Shown: positions 35,744-44,543 of the stretch, piece by piece
Layout: the number at the start of each line of letters is the position of its first letter
Numbering within the stretch: the stretch's first letter is position 1
Source: S015-6 sp964384945
Lineage (GTDB): Bacteria > Desulfobacterota > DSWW01
NCBI GenBank assembly: GCA_964384945.1
Contig: CAYLMK010000017.1
Location: 1-64,000 of the forward strand
DNA: 64,000 bases
Reading direction: 5' to 3'
Program-made: the position numbers and the translations under genes
Notes under the pieces: generated by a model
Told to the model about the DNA's origin: nothing
Seen by the model: only the letters and a program-made list of their open reading frames with translations
Database searches by the model: none

Positions 35744-36300
35744 TCAAGCGTCCCCTTTGCCAAGGAGAAGCAGGCGGTCTGCATTCTTCCACAGGATCTT
35801 CTCTCCGCCCTCGGCGCTCAGGCCCAGCCCCTTTGCGATGTGCTCCTTCAGACTGATCTGCACAGCAGGATAATCGCTCCCGGACAGCACCCTATCGACC
35901 TCGAAGAGCTCAATGCAGTGCCTGACGCCTGCTGCGGAGAGCCCCATCGTAACCACGTAGAGGTTCGTCCTCAGGTATTCGCTCGGCTTGCGCTCGTACG
36001 TCCCTTCCTGGCCGGGAGGCAGCCCTTCCTACCCGAGGCGATAGCCGAAATCCAGTGGACCGAAGACGCTCGGTAACCCTCCCCCCATGTGCGGCAGCAA
36101 GATCTTCAGACCGGGATAGCGGTCGAAAACACCAGCATAGATCAACCGTGCAACCCCCATGGTGGTATCAAAAGGCTTACCGAACATCTCCTCCAGCCTG
36201 CTGGTGTTCTCTCGTAGCCGAATGGCGCATATGGAGGATGAAGCCCGATCGGTTGATCTCTGTCATGGGTGTATCCCCATCCCAGCCCGGCCGTGGCATC
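35744..36300 (-). pseudogene. amidohydrolase (ACMSD-like), degenerate
   Basis: Three minus-strand pieces in different frames form one amidohydrolase_2 tail. QPIGLHPPYAPFGYER reads in one frame. After a shift near 36195 come GKPFDTTMGVARLIYAG and LKILLPHMGGGLPSV. An in-frame TAG follows GYRLG near 36030, and the frame then continues through LFEVDRVLSGSDYP to a normal end. The N-terminal half is missing and overlaps the SDR gene. At least one frameshift and one nonsense codon make it inactive. An intact but different amidohydrolase is at 49.9-51.0 kb. Confidence 0.75.
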
Positions 36301-37189
36301 ATGACTTCCTTTGTACCGCCTTCATCATCATGCGATCCAACAAACGATGAGGGAGTAATACAGAAGCGATTACCTGCAGTCTTGCGTCCAGCCCTACGAT
36401 GTATTGAGCTTTGGGCTCCTTTCGGGTCAAAGCATCTGCGACAACCCTCGCGACTGATTCAGGCGCAGTCCCGCGGGAAGCCATTCTCTTGGCGGTTTCA
36501 TTCATGCCGCGCATGAGCTCGCCGTAGCAATGTTCGATATCGGAAGTCACGGTTCCAGTCATTTCCGCGGTCTTCGCCCAGATTTCCGTTCTGACATTCC
36601 CAGGAATGACCAGGCTCACCTTCACACCTTGGGGAGCCAGTTCCCTTCTCAGTGCATGCGTAAGTGTGTGCATTGCTCCCTTTGAGGCGCCGTAAGGAGC
36701 AGAAAGGGGCGCCGGAAAGATGCCGCCGATGGATCCGATATTGACGATCCTGCCCTTCTGTTTGCGAAGGAGAGGCAAAAAGGACTGAATGACGCGGATG
36801 TGACCGAAGAGGTTGACTTGAAACACGTTCTCAACAGAATCGAGAACGAGAAACTCAAGGGGGCCTCCGAGCGGAGCGCCGGCGTTGTTCACCAGGCCAA
36901 AAAGGCCCGTGTGCCCGAAGGACGCAGATACGATCTCACATGCCTTCTTGATGGAACCTGCATCGGTCATATCGATGATCACCGGCTCCAGCCTACCTCC
37001 GGAATTCTGCCGCAATGCGTCTGCATCTTTTTCCCGGCGCACACCTGCAAAGACCGTGAACCCCAGTCTCTCCAGATGGAGGGCAGTGGTCCGGCCGATA
37101 CCCGTTGATGTTCCGGTAATGAGAACCGCCCTGTTTTCCACGGTTGTATCCTTGGACCGTTTGCGAGCCCTCTCCCCACCCTTCCACAT
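36299..37189 (-). CDS. short-chain dehydrogenase (retinol/steroid-dehydrogenase-like)
   Basis: A 296-residue SDR with TGTSTGIG, NNAGAPLGG, NIGSIGG and YGASKGA. The C-terminus after residue 235 is longer than in FabG types and ends in a basic hydrophobic stretch, as in 11beta-HSD/retinol-dehydrogenase-like members. GTG 37141 with AAGGA is an alternative start nearer the Rossmann strand. Its end abuts the broken amidohydrolase. Confidence 0.82.
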   Translation of the reverse strand: MWKGGERARKRSKDTTVENRAVLITGTSTGIGRTTALHLERLGFTVFAGVRREKDADALRQNSGGRLEPVIIDMTDAGSIKKACEIVSASFGHTGLFGLVNNAGAPLGGPLEFLVLDSVENVFQVNLFGHIRVIQSFLPLLRKQKGRIVNIGSIGGIFPAPLSAPYGASKGAMHTLTHALRRELAPQGVKVSLVIPGNVRTEIWAKTAEMTGTVTSDIEHCYGELMRGMNETAKRMASRGTAPESVARVVADALTRKEPKAQYIVGLDARLQVIASVLLPHRLLDRMMMKAVQRKS

Positions 37190-37210
37190 AGTTCCCCCAT
37201 CTTGCGTGTG

Positions 37211-38452
37211 CTACGCGATATCTTCTCTTGTGCTTGTTCGCTGGCTCACCCCCATGGCGTCAGCGACCAGCATTGCCAGATCAACGACTTCGATATCGAT
37301 GCCTTCCCTTTGCGCTGTTCTTTGCAGGTGAGCATGGCAACTGGGACACGTTGTAACGAGCGAGTCGGCCGAGGCTTTGGCCTCAAAAAGCCGTTGTCTC
37401 GCCGTCTCCTGTGCAAGCTCTGGAAATGCGTTCTGAGTGACCTTGCCACCGGCTCCACAGCACCAGGACCATTTCCCGTGTCTTTCCATTTCGTTGATTT
37501 GAAGGCCGGGAATGGCCCCCAATACCCTCCGCGGGGCGTCGTACACCCCGCAATGCCTTCCGAGAAAGCAGGGATCGTGATAGGTGACGGTCTTGTTCAT
37601 TTGGTTTGCGAACTGAATCCGTCCCTGTTCCATAAGTTCCGCGATGACCTCTGTGATGTGAAGGACTTGGAACGGTAACTCTCCGACGACATGGGGATTC
37701 GTATAATCATTCTTGAAAGTGGAATAACCGTGCGGGCAGGAGAGGACCACACGGGTGGCGCCGGCTTGCTTGAGTGCCGTCACAGCCGCCTGGGCATGCC
37801 GTCTAAAAAGGTTGATTCGTCCTGTCTGCTTGAAAATCTCACCGCAACAGCGTTCCGTGCTTCCGAGATGTGCGATTTCAACTCCTGCTGACTGTAGAAT
37901 CCTCACGGCAGCGAGCGCGTGCTCCGGGTGGAGGTACGTGGTCTGGCATCCCGCGAAATAGACGTTCGGTCCTCTTTGGGGAAGCTGAAGCTGCTCCAGG
38001 GATTTGGGGCGCGCTTTGCGGCCAAACATGTTGCCCCTGTGCTCGACATTATCGGAGATCTTTCTGAGGCGCTGCGGGATCTTGTCTGAAGTTTCACTGA
38101 TCAGCTCTCGCATGGCGAGCGCGGTGTACATCGGCTGGTAGGGGATGCATATCTGATTGCACATGCCGCAGGAGGTGCAGGTGTACATGGATTTCACGAC
38201 TTCATCATCTATTTCATATCGGTTATTGAATATGACTGAGGCGAGTACCTGCCTTCCCTGAGGGGAGTAGTTCTTGAACTTGTAATACTCGAAAGGTGGG
38301 CATTTCTTAAAGGGCGAATCATACTCATGGGGAGGCAGTTCGCGCCAGTTGTGCGGAACGATGGGACCTCTTGCGTAGCAGGACCCACAGTGCAGGCACA
38401 AGTCGATCCATTCTCTGAACTGATCCAGATTCCATTTCTTGAAGTCCGGCAT
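37211..38452 (-). CDS. GlcF/HdrD-like Fe-S protein with CCG domains
   Basis: A 413-residue protein with N-terminal cluster motifs (CLHCGSC and CTSCGMCNQIC) and two CCG-type domains, including ERCCGEI and SWCCGAGGK. These domains pass electrons between flavoproteins and quinone or thiol carriers in GlcF, HdrD and LutA relatives. It follows the FAD oxidase gene by 14 bases, so the two probably form one complex. Confidence 0.85.
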   Translation of the reverse strand: MPDFKKWNLDQFREWIDLCLHCGSCYARGPIVPHNWRELPPHEYDSPFKKCPPFEYYKFKNYSPQGRQVLASVIFNNRYEIDDEVVKSMYTCTSCGMCNQICIPYQPMYTALAMRELISETSDKIPQRLRKISDNVEHRGNMFGRKARPKSLEQLQLPQRGPNVYFAGCQTTYLHPEHALAAVRILQSAGVEIAHLGSTERCCGEIFKQTGRINLFRRHAQAAVTALKQAGATRVVLSCPHGYSTFKNDYTNPHVVGELPFQVLHITEVIAELMEQGRIQFANQMNKTVTYHDPCFLGRHCGVYDAPRRVLGAIPGLQINEMERHGKWSWCCGAGGKVTQNAFPELAQETARQRLFEAKASADSLVTTCPSCHAHLQRTAQREGIDIEVVDLAMLVADAMGVSQRTSTREDIA

Positions 38453-38466
38453 GGCGGAGTCCCCAC

Positions 38467-39933
38467 CTAAAATGTTCCCGGGCTGAGAATGTTGTTGGGG
38501 TCAAGAACCTTCTTCAATTTCCTGAGCAGGGCGTGGGCGGAGCTCTGGTTGGTCCAGGTGAACTCGGGCAGGAGAGGGGGAAAGTTCTGCTGATAGGTGC
38601 CCCCTCTCTTTCCGAACCAGTCCCGCAGTTCGTCCTTTGATTTGTGAATCGCATCCATCCACTCCCGATCTTTCCGGTTGACGAACGCCCATGTCTGCGA
38701 GCACATGAGTTGCGATTTCACAGGGAAGCCGTCATACACGGTGAGTCTCGGGGGACCGTGGATTCGATGTTTCTGCGCGATTTCCAGGATTTTGAGGTAT
38801 ACTTCGGGGAACCATGACAGGGGATAATTCATGCTATCATACATGTACATATATCCGCTCTTGTTTGCCTGATAGGCGGCGTCCACCAGCTGTGCCGTAA
38901 TCGGGTGGGTCGCAGGGGAGAAGAAGGTGGGCCATGCATCGAAAAAAGTCTCCGCGATGCCGGGGAGCATCTTTCCCTGAAGGTCTTCACAGAGCGCTGC
39001 CACGGCCTTCCGTTTTCCTTCGAGCTCCTGCTGGCTGAAGGCGTTCAAGCCGAATACTACACAGAAATAGCAGTCATCCGGGACCAGTGATTGGCCTGTG
39101 AGAATTCTAAATCCTTCAAATTTCCACTTATCGTTGATGTGCACGTCAAAGAGCTCATAAGCGGTCGCTTCCATCATAGCCTTTGCGCACTGCTCGATCT
39201 TCTCCAGAGGCCAGTAATAGCAAAAAAAGGTCCAGTGGGGCGGCCTTTTCAAGCAGCGGTAGGCGATCTTGGTGACAATACCGAGGGCGCCGTTCGACTG
39301 AGTGAAGAGACCCACCAGATCCGGTCCGGTGATGTAGCGGAAATACGGGCCGAAATCGGTATCCATGTACGCCATGGACCCAATTCGCGTGATCTCGCCT
39401 TGCGGGAGAACGACCTCGAAGCCTTCCACGAGATCGATGTTCCGGCCATATCGGGTCTTGCCGAAGCCCTGGACAGGCGTTATGGCCGAGGCGGCAACGT
39501 TGGGGCCGCAGCCGTATTCCGCGGTGGGCAACATCATACCCTTCTTGAAGAGTTCTTGTGATAACCGAAAAAAGCTGCAGCCAGGCTCTGCAACCGCTTT
39601 CATATTGGTTTCGTCGATCAGCAGAATGTCGTCCATGTGAGTCAAATCCAGAAGGATGCCTCCTTGCAGTGGCCCTCCATGCCCGGTCATGCCGGCCACG
39701 CCCTTTGGGGTGATGGGCACTTTGTAGCGGTTCGCCAGTTTCACTATGTCCGAAACCTGGGCCGTGGTCCTGGGCATTACAACCACATCCGGCCTCGTTA
39801 CCCAGTCGATACTCAGTGAAAAGCTGTACGCATAGGCTTCGCACACGGTTGGGGATGTGGAAACCATGTTCGGGCCTGCCACTTTTCCCAACTCTCTAAC
39901 CGGTTTGGAACGCTTCGAGGTCGGCAGTCCCAT
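38467..39933 (-). CDS. FAD-linked oxidase (GlcD/VAO-type)
   Basis: A 488-residue flavoprotein of the PCMH/VAO fold. The FAD domain reads VVVMPRTTAQVSDIVK and PKGVAGMTGHGG, and the C-terminus ends VLDPNNILSPG, as in GlcD and D-lactate dehydrogenases. A phenol-oxidising 4-cresol-dehydrogenase-like role is also possible. With the adjacent GlcF-like protein it could oxidise a hydroxy compound and deliver electrons to the respiratory chain. GGAGGGATT precedes the ATG. Confidence 0.85.
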   Translation of the reverse strand: MGLPTSKRSKPVRELGKVAGPNMVSTSPTVCEAYAYSFSLSIDWVTRPDVVVMPRTTAQVSDIVKLANRYKVPITPKGVAGMTGHGGPLQGGILLDLTHMDDILLIDETNMKAVAEPGCSFFRLSQELFKKGMMLPTAEYGCGPNVAASAITPVQGFGKTRYGRNIDLVEGFEVVLPQGEITRIGSMAYMDTDFGPYFRYITGPDLVGLFTQSNGALGIVTKIAYRCLKRPPHWTFFCYYWPLEKIEQCAKAMMEATAYELFDVHINDKWKFEGFRILTGQSLVPDDCYFCVVFGLNAFSQQELEGKRKAVAALCEDLQGKMLPGIAETFFDAWPTFFSPATHPITAQLVDAAYQANKSGYMYMYDSMNYPLSWFPEVYLKILEIAQKHRIHGPPRLTVYDGFPVKSQLMCSQTWAFVNRKDREWMDAIHKSKDELRDWFGKRGGTYQQNFPPLLPEFTWTNQSSAHALLRKLKKVLDPNNILSPGTF

Positions 39934-40042
39934 AGTCTCTAATCCCTCCGATACGCGTTGGCGCGAGCTGTGTGGCGCTCACGGAGTTCGGCTCAGGTTT
40001 TCGCAGAACCCTTGTCTGGGTTTTTGCATTTCGGCCTCGGAA

Positions 40043-41161
40043 TCACCCATAACGGCCCCATGTCTGAGCGGCCTCGGTGAGCGCCATGACGTTCTCCGTC
40101 TTGGCATTTGCCGGGATGGAGCACCCGGATCCGAGGATGAAGCCTCCGCCCGATCCCGCCTTCTCGATGAGTCTCCTGCAATAGGTCCGAACCTCGTCCT
40201 TCGCGCCTTCCGCTAGCAGCAGGGCGGGGACGTCGCCCTGAAGCGCCATCGTATCCCCCAGCACCTCTTTGGCCAGGAAGATGTCGGTACTCCCGTCCAG
40301 CATCATCACGCACTTGCCGCGGGGGAATCGGCGGAAGTAGTGAAGGAATTTCGTCCAGCTCGTGTCACAGTGAAATACGATCTGAACACCGGCATCGATC
40401 AGGCCGTTGGCAAGGAAGAGGAGTTCGGGCAGCACGAATTCCTCGAAATGAGCGGGAGAAATGAAGACCGGCGACGAGCGGCTCGCCCCGATGAAGACTC
40501 TCTTCACGCCGTTTTCGGAAACTGCCCGCAGAGCGATTTGCAGGAAATCCTGCGCGAACCGCTGTCCCGCCCTCTTCAGATCGTTCGGACGGCGGCGCAA
40601 GTCCGAGAAACCCTGCGTAATGCCTCTCGCAAAGCTGAAGTACTCGAAGGACGGCAGCAGGACAAAGCCGACCGCCGGAACCATTCCAGCCTCCCGCACC
40701 CGCTGCGAGTGCCGTCCAAGGCTTTCCAAGCTGACCGCAAGACTGGCCAGCACGGTATCGGGGGTTGTCATTTCCGGATAGATTCTGCCGACGATCGCGG
40801 GCAGGAACGGAACGAGCCCTTCACCGGCCAGCAGGGCGTAATCCTCGGGCCGCATGAATTCCCTTTCTTCGAACTGATGGACGCTGTCGGCCGGCAGATC
40901 GATCCCGGGCAGCTTGAGCCGTTGCGGCACCCCGACCCTGAGCAAGGAAGGATCGATCGTGTTCCCGACGTAAGTCATGTCCCAGGCGAAATCTCTGGCG
41001 GTCTTCATGACCGCTTGGATCCGCTTTTCCGGCTCTGACATGAGCTCGGCCTTGGTCAGTCCCGTGTAGGTGGCCGCCCAATGGTCGAGAAAAGGCGCGA
41101 GAGGAACACGATCGGGCATCTCCAGAGCAATGACCGCCTGTATTCTCTCCTCAGAGTCCAT
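40043..41161 (-). CDS. UroD-like (MtaA/CmuA-type) methyltransferase
   Basis: A 372-residue uroporphyrinogen-decarboxylase-fold protein. The zinc-site pieces of the methyltransferase branch are visible: FHCD and, near the C-terminus, GSGCSIPANAKTENV. The adjacent corrinoid protein supports a methyl-transfer role rather than heme synthesis. ATG 41161 follows GGGAGGGG. It starts 23 bases after the corrinoid protein stop. Confidence 0.82.
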   Translation of the reverse strand: MDSEERIQAVIALEMPDRVPLAPFLDHWAATYTGLTKAELMSEPEKRIQAVMKTARDFAWDMTYVGNTIDPSLLRVGVPQRLKLPGIDLPADSVHQFEEREFMRPEDYALLAGEGLVPFLPAIVGRIYPEMTTPDTVLASLAVSLESLGRHSQRVREAGMVPAVGFVLLPSFEYFSFARGITQGFSDLRRRPNDLKRAGQRFAQDFLQIALRAVSENGVKRVFIGASRSSPVFISPAHFEEFVLPELLFLANGLIDAGVQIVFHCDTSWTKFLHYFRRFPRGKCVMMLDGSTDIFLAKEVLGDTMALQGDVPALLLAEGAKDEVRTYCRRLIEKAGSGGGFILGSGCSIPANAKTENVMALTEAAQTWGRYG

Positions 41162-41184
41162 GTGCCCCTCCCTCGGAGCGCGTA

Positions 41185-41838
41185 TCAAACTCGCTTGCTC
41201 GAAAAGACCTCTTCAGCGATGTCCACGGCTGCGACCGCGCTCGATCCGTAGTAGTCGGCCCCGACCTGGTCTCTCGTCCTCTCGCTGGTACAACTCCCGC
41301 CTATCATGATCTTCACGCGGTCGCGGAGGCCGGCACTCGTGATCCTATCCACTGTGCTCTTCAGAGACGCAAAGGCGGTCGTGAGAAGGACACTCAAACC
41401 GACGAGCCGTGCGCCGGAATCCCGGATCGCCGCCAAGAACCTCTCCGGCGGCACGTCCACTCCGAGGTCGATCACCTCGTAGCCGGCGGATTCCAGCATC
41501 ATGATGACGATGTTCTTGCCCAGATCATGGATGTCATCTTTCACGGTGCCCACCAAGACCTTCTCCTTCTGCCTGAGCGCCTTGGCGTCTCCGATCAGGG
41601 GCCTGAGACGTTCCATCGCGTTCCTGAAGATCTCGCCTGCAAAGACCAGCTCGGACAAGAAGAAGACCCCCTCCTTGTAGCGCCTGCCCACCTTCTCCAT
41701 GCCGGCGGACATTGTGCCGATGATTTCACGAGCAGGGACGGACCGGGCGAGGCAATGGTCCAGACACGTCAGCACGGTCTGCTCGTTCAAGTCGGCAATG
41801 GCCTCGGTGAGCTCCGAGAGGAGCTGGCTCGTCTGCAC
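41185..41838 (-). CDS. corrinoid-binding protein (MtaC/MtbC-like)
   Basis: A 217-residue B12-binding protein: helical cap domain (1-85) and cobalamin Rossmann domain with base-off motif DIHDLG (H104) and GLSVLLT. It carries a methyl group between methyltransferases. The GTG start with AAAGGAA is preferred over upstream codons in the same open frame. It lies between the reductive-dehalogenase-like genes and the UroD-like gene. Confidence 0.88.
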   Translation of the reverse strand: MQTSQLLSELTEAIADLNEQTVLTCLDHCLARSVPAREIIGTMSAGMEKVGRRYKEGVFFLSELVFAGEIFRNAMERLRPLIGDAKALRQKEKVLVGTVKDDIHDLGKNIVIMMLESAGYEVIDLGVDVPPERFLAAIRDSGARLVGLSVLLTTAFASLKSTVDRITSAGLRDRVKIMIGGSCTSERTRDQVGADYYGSSAVAAVDIAEEVFSSKRV

Positions 41839-42011
41839 GATCGCTGTTCCTTTCTTCGCGGGGGATGAATGCGTGAACTCACGCGGCCAAGCCCAGACAG
41901 AGAATCTCGGTCGCCTCCTTCCGCATGATCTTCCGGGACTGCATGCTCGAATTCCTGGGCGTCTTTGGCCGAGATGCTGGGAGAGACCATCTGCTCGCAG
42001 CCCCTGAAAAT
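41839..42011. other. spacer upstream of the corrinoid gene
   Basis: A 173-base gap. One minus-strand frame reads KIMRKEATEILCLGLAA before a stop, and another reads VSPSISAKDAQEFE; these may be scraps of an older gene but no family is assignable. Confidence 0.3.
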
Positions 42012-43172
42012 CTAGAGCAACCGCTTGTACTTCCTCCAGATCGGTTCGGGTTCTTCGAACCAGTGTGGAACGGCCTTCGGTCTGAACTTGCCGTAGACGA
42101 TTCTTTCCGCCCGGCTCATCCACCAACCCGCCCCGTGCTTCATCGTGGCAACGTCGGTCGCCAGTCTGTGGAACCATGTGCGCTTCTTTGTCCAGGGACA
42201 CGAGGCGATGCAGACGCCGCAGTCTGTGCCTGTCTCGTTGAAGACCTTGAAGCAAGCCTCGGGACGGATCTTCCACTTGAGAACGCCTCGATGAACCGTC
42301 TGCTGACCCAAGGAGATCGCTCCGGAGGGGCAGGTCGTGGCGCATATCCTGCAGTCTTTGCAGAACTCCTCGACCCCGATGTCGACGGGGGAATCGTGGC
42401 AGAGCGGCATGTCGGTGGTGACGACCGCTATCTTCAGAGAAGATCCCAATTCTCTGGTGATCATCAGGCCGTGTCTGCCCAGCTCGCCCATCCCGGCATC
42501 GATCGCCACCGGAACGCAAAGAACCTGGTAGTTGAAAAGATTGTGTGCACGGGCGGGATAGCCAAGCGCTCGAATGTAGCCCGCGATGGCGTTTGAGATC
42601 ATTGCCAGTTTGACGTAAACGCGGACGACTTCCACGATTTCGGAGAGGACCGGTCCGGTCTTGATCAGGCCCGGGTCGATCCCCACGGCCATGCTGATCG
42701 CGTGCCGGTGCGGAAGATAGATGGGTGTGCCTCGTTTTCGTTCCGGGAAGAACTTGGTCTTGCCGATGTGGGTGTACACATGGGCCGGGTTCAGCGGGCC
42801 GATTCGAACCAGGTCCGCTCCGAGGTGGCGGGCAAAGCCCTTGATCTTCTCAGCTGCCCTGCTCGGTTCGATCGTCTGTCTCACCGGTTGAACCGCCCCT
42901 TCAACCGCGTCGTCCCTGCCCAGCTGGATTGCCAATCCTGCTTCCTCCAAGAGGAAGGGCAGGTCCAGGGGATTGCCCACCGACCCTATGCCGGGCATGT
43001 TCCTGAGTTCCAGATCCTTCTTCTCCCACTCCGGATGTGTGGCGTAGTACAGCTTCCACTCCGGAGTGCCCGGATCCAGTTCCTGGCGTGCCTGGATATT
43101 GTCCCTCTCGTCAAAAGGGGTGATTTTGTCCACGAGACGGTACCTCGGGTTAGGCAGAGCGAGTACCGGCAT
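42012..43172 (-). CDS. reductive-dehalogenase-like 4Fe-4S protein 1
   Basis: A 386-residue cytoplasmic protein similar to the catalytic half of reductive dehalogenases and epoxyqueuosine reductase: the GELGRHGLMITRELG segment, then CKDCRICATTCP and CGVCIASCP ferredoxin motifs. Those families bind a corrinoid beside the clusters. There is no Tat signal or membrane-anchor gene, so it is not a respiratory dehalogenase. The start is ATG 43172 with AGGAGG; it overlaps the end of the upstream paralogue by 23 bases, suggesting translational coupling. Confidence 0.75.
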   Translation of the reverse strand: MPVLALPNPRYRLVDKITPFDERDNIQARQELDPGTPEWKLYYATHPEWEKKDLELRNMPGIGSVGNPLDLPFLLEEAGLAIQLGRDDAVEGAVQPVRQTIEPSRAAEKIKGFARHLGADLVRIGPLNPAHVYTHIGKTKFFPERKRGTPIYLPHRHAISMAVGIDPGLIKTGPVLSEIVEVVRVYVKLAMISNAIAGYIRALGYPARAHNLFNYQVLCVPVAIDAGMGELGRHGLMITRELGSSLKIAVVTTDMPLCHDSPVDIGVEEFCKDCRICATTCPSGAISLGQQTVHRGVLKWKIRPEACFKVFNETGTDCGVCIASCPWTKKRTWFHRLATDVATMKHGAGWWMSRAERIVYGKFRPKAVPHWFEEPEPIWRKYKRLL

Positions 43173-44286
43173 TGGGACCTCCTGTGGTCGGACGGGAACC
43201 ATCGGGCAGTGTGGAAATGCGGTTTTGAAAGGCTTTCATGCATTGGGCGTATCCTAACCGGTGGATTGGGCAGACCTTGAGGCAGATGCCGCAACCCTCG
43301 TACTTGAGGAAAAACGGATAGCATTTCGTATCGTTGATCTTGCGCTTCAGGACACCTCGCCACCATATCCTTTCCTTGGGAATCGCCTTGCCCGGGCAAG
43401 CGCGGATGCACATTCGACAGGCATCGCAGTACGCTGCCATGTTGAGATCCACCGGGTGGTCGACCTCCAGCTCGGCGTCGATGCTGACCATGGTCCACCG
43501 CACCCGGGGGCCGAACTCCCTGGTGATGACGACCCCGCTGGCCCCCAGTTCACCCAGGCCGGCGTTGATCGCGTGCACAGGGTACTTCACCCAGCCGTCG
43601 AAAGGAATGCGTGCAAAACACCGGAATCCTCTGGACCGGATGAACTTCGCCACCTCGAAGACCTTCTGCCCGGATCTCACGTAGGTCTCGAAATCGAAGA
43701 GTCTGTCACCGGGATGAGGGACCTGGTCGAGGAGGTCGCGCTCCATCTCCATTCCGAGTACGAGTGCGGTATCAAAGGGGAACTTGTCATCCCGGCCGTC
43801 GGCAATGAATCTCCTGTCGATTCTTGTGAACCCACAAATGTACCCCAGCCCGGAAGCAAACTCCCTGATTTCCTTCTTTAAGCGCACGAGATCTTCCCGC
43901 CGCTTCCGGGCAACAAAACCCTTGGAGAACGACTGGAGGAGGTCCATCTTGATCACACTCTTCGTGAGGCCCCAACCGTAATCTTTGAGCTTCTTCCTCC
44001 TGCGCCATTTCGGGATCTCCACTTTCTTTATCAGCATCCATTTGTCTCTCATGGCGCCGACGAGTTCGTCCAGCGGCTGCACTTCCGAGTACAGATCGAG
44101 GATGTCCGAGTCTACTCTCACCGTGGGCAGGTGGTCTGTGATTTCCTTGCCGAGGTTGGGTCGCCGCAGCTCAATGAGCTGTTTCCGCGCATTGGCCCTT
44201 CTCATCCGGGTGTTGTCAGCATCCGGCTCGAGGGTTTCCGGTTGCCCTTCATCGTCAGTCGAACGCATCAATCTCACCTCGATCAT
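43150..44286 (-). CDS. reductive-dehalogenase-like 4Fe-4S protein 2
   Basis: A 378-residue paralogue of the next gene with GELGASGVVITREFG and two cluster motifs (CDACRMCIRACP and CGICLKVCP). The N-terminal ~110 residues are Arg/Lys-rich and differ from protein 1. No signal peptide is seen. Two such proteins beside a corrinoid protein suggest either a paired corrinoid reductase for reactivation or a demethylating/dehalogenating complex; the sequence cannot decide. Confidence 0.72.
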   Translation of the reverse strand: MIEVRLMRSTDDEGQPETLEPDADNTRMRRANARKQLIELRRPNLGKEITDHLPTVRVDSDILDLYSEVQPLDELVGAMRDKWMLIKKVEIPKWRRRKKLKDYGWGLTKSVIKMDLLQSFSKGFVARKRREDLVRLKKEIREFASGLGYICGFTRIDRRFIADGRDDKFPFDTALVLGMEMERDLLDQVPHPGDRLFDFETYVRSGQKVFEVAKFIRSRGFRCFARIPFDGWVKYPVHAINAGLGELGASGVVITREFGPRVRWTMVSIDAELEVDHPVDLNMAAYCDACRMCIRACPGKAIPKERIWWRGVLKRKINDTKCYPFFLKYEGCGICLKVCPIHRLGYAQCMKAFQNRISTLPDGSRPTTGGPNAGTRSA

Positions 44287-44543
44287 GCTGTGTGCAAAAA
44301 AAACGCCGGTGTCAAAACCCGAACAGATTTTCGTGCTGGCGATGAGTATCTCTCCGAGCGCGCAGGTAGTCGGCCTCCAATCCCGTCAAGCCCACGACTT
44401 CGGGTACCAGGGGCGGCCATCGACGCACGTAAGATGAGGACCGCAGGGTTCGAGGGCTTCCGATCGTCTTCGTCCGCAACCGACGAGCAGTTCGGCGATC
44501 TCGGCCCGCTCGTTCAACACGAATACCATGGACTCGGTCCGGC
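44287..44543. other. intergenic scrap with acyl-CoA dehydrogenase tail repeat
   Basis: No gene is seen. Positions 44386-44403 match the last codons of the acyl-CoA dehydrogenase at 46102-46119, including the stop (YPKSWA-stop on the minus strand). This is a relic of duplication or recombination around the CoA ligase gene. Confidence 0.6.
44386..44403. repeat. 18-base direct repeat, copy 1
   Basis: Identical to 46102-46119 across 18 bases, with one mismatch next and then four further matching bases. The two copies flank the AMP-forming ligase gene. Confidence 0.75.

Noticed and set aside
36025..36035. TAG in the amidohydrolase read as pyrrolysine
   Set aside because: There is also a frameshift and a missing N-terminus, and the family does not use pyrrolysine, so decay is simpler.
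42012..44286. Respiratory reductive dehalogenase
   Set aside because: No Tat signal and no membrane-anchor gene are present, and two tandem genes sit beside a corrinoid protein.
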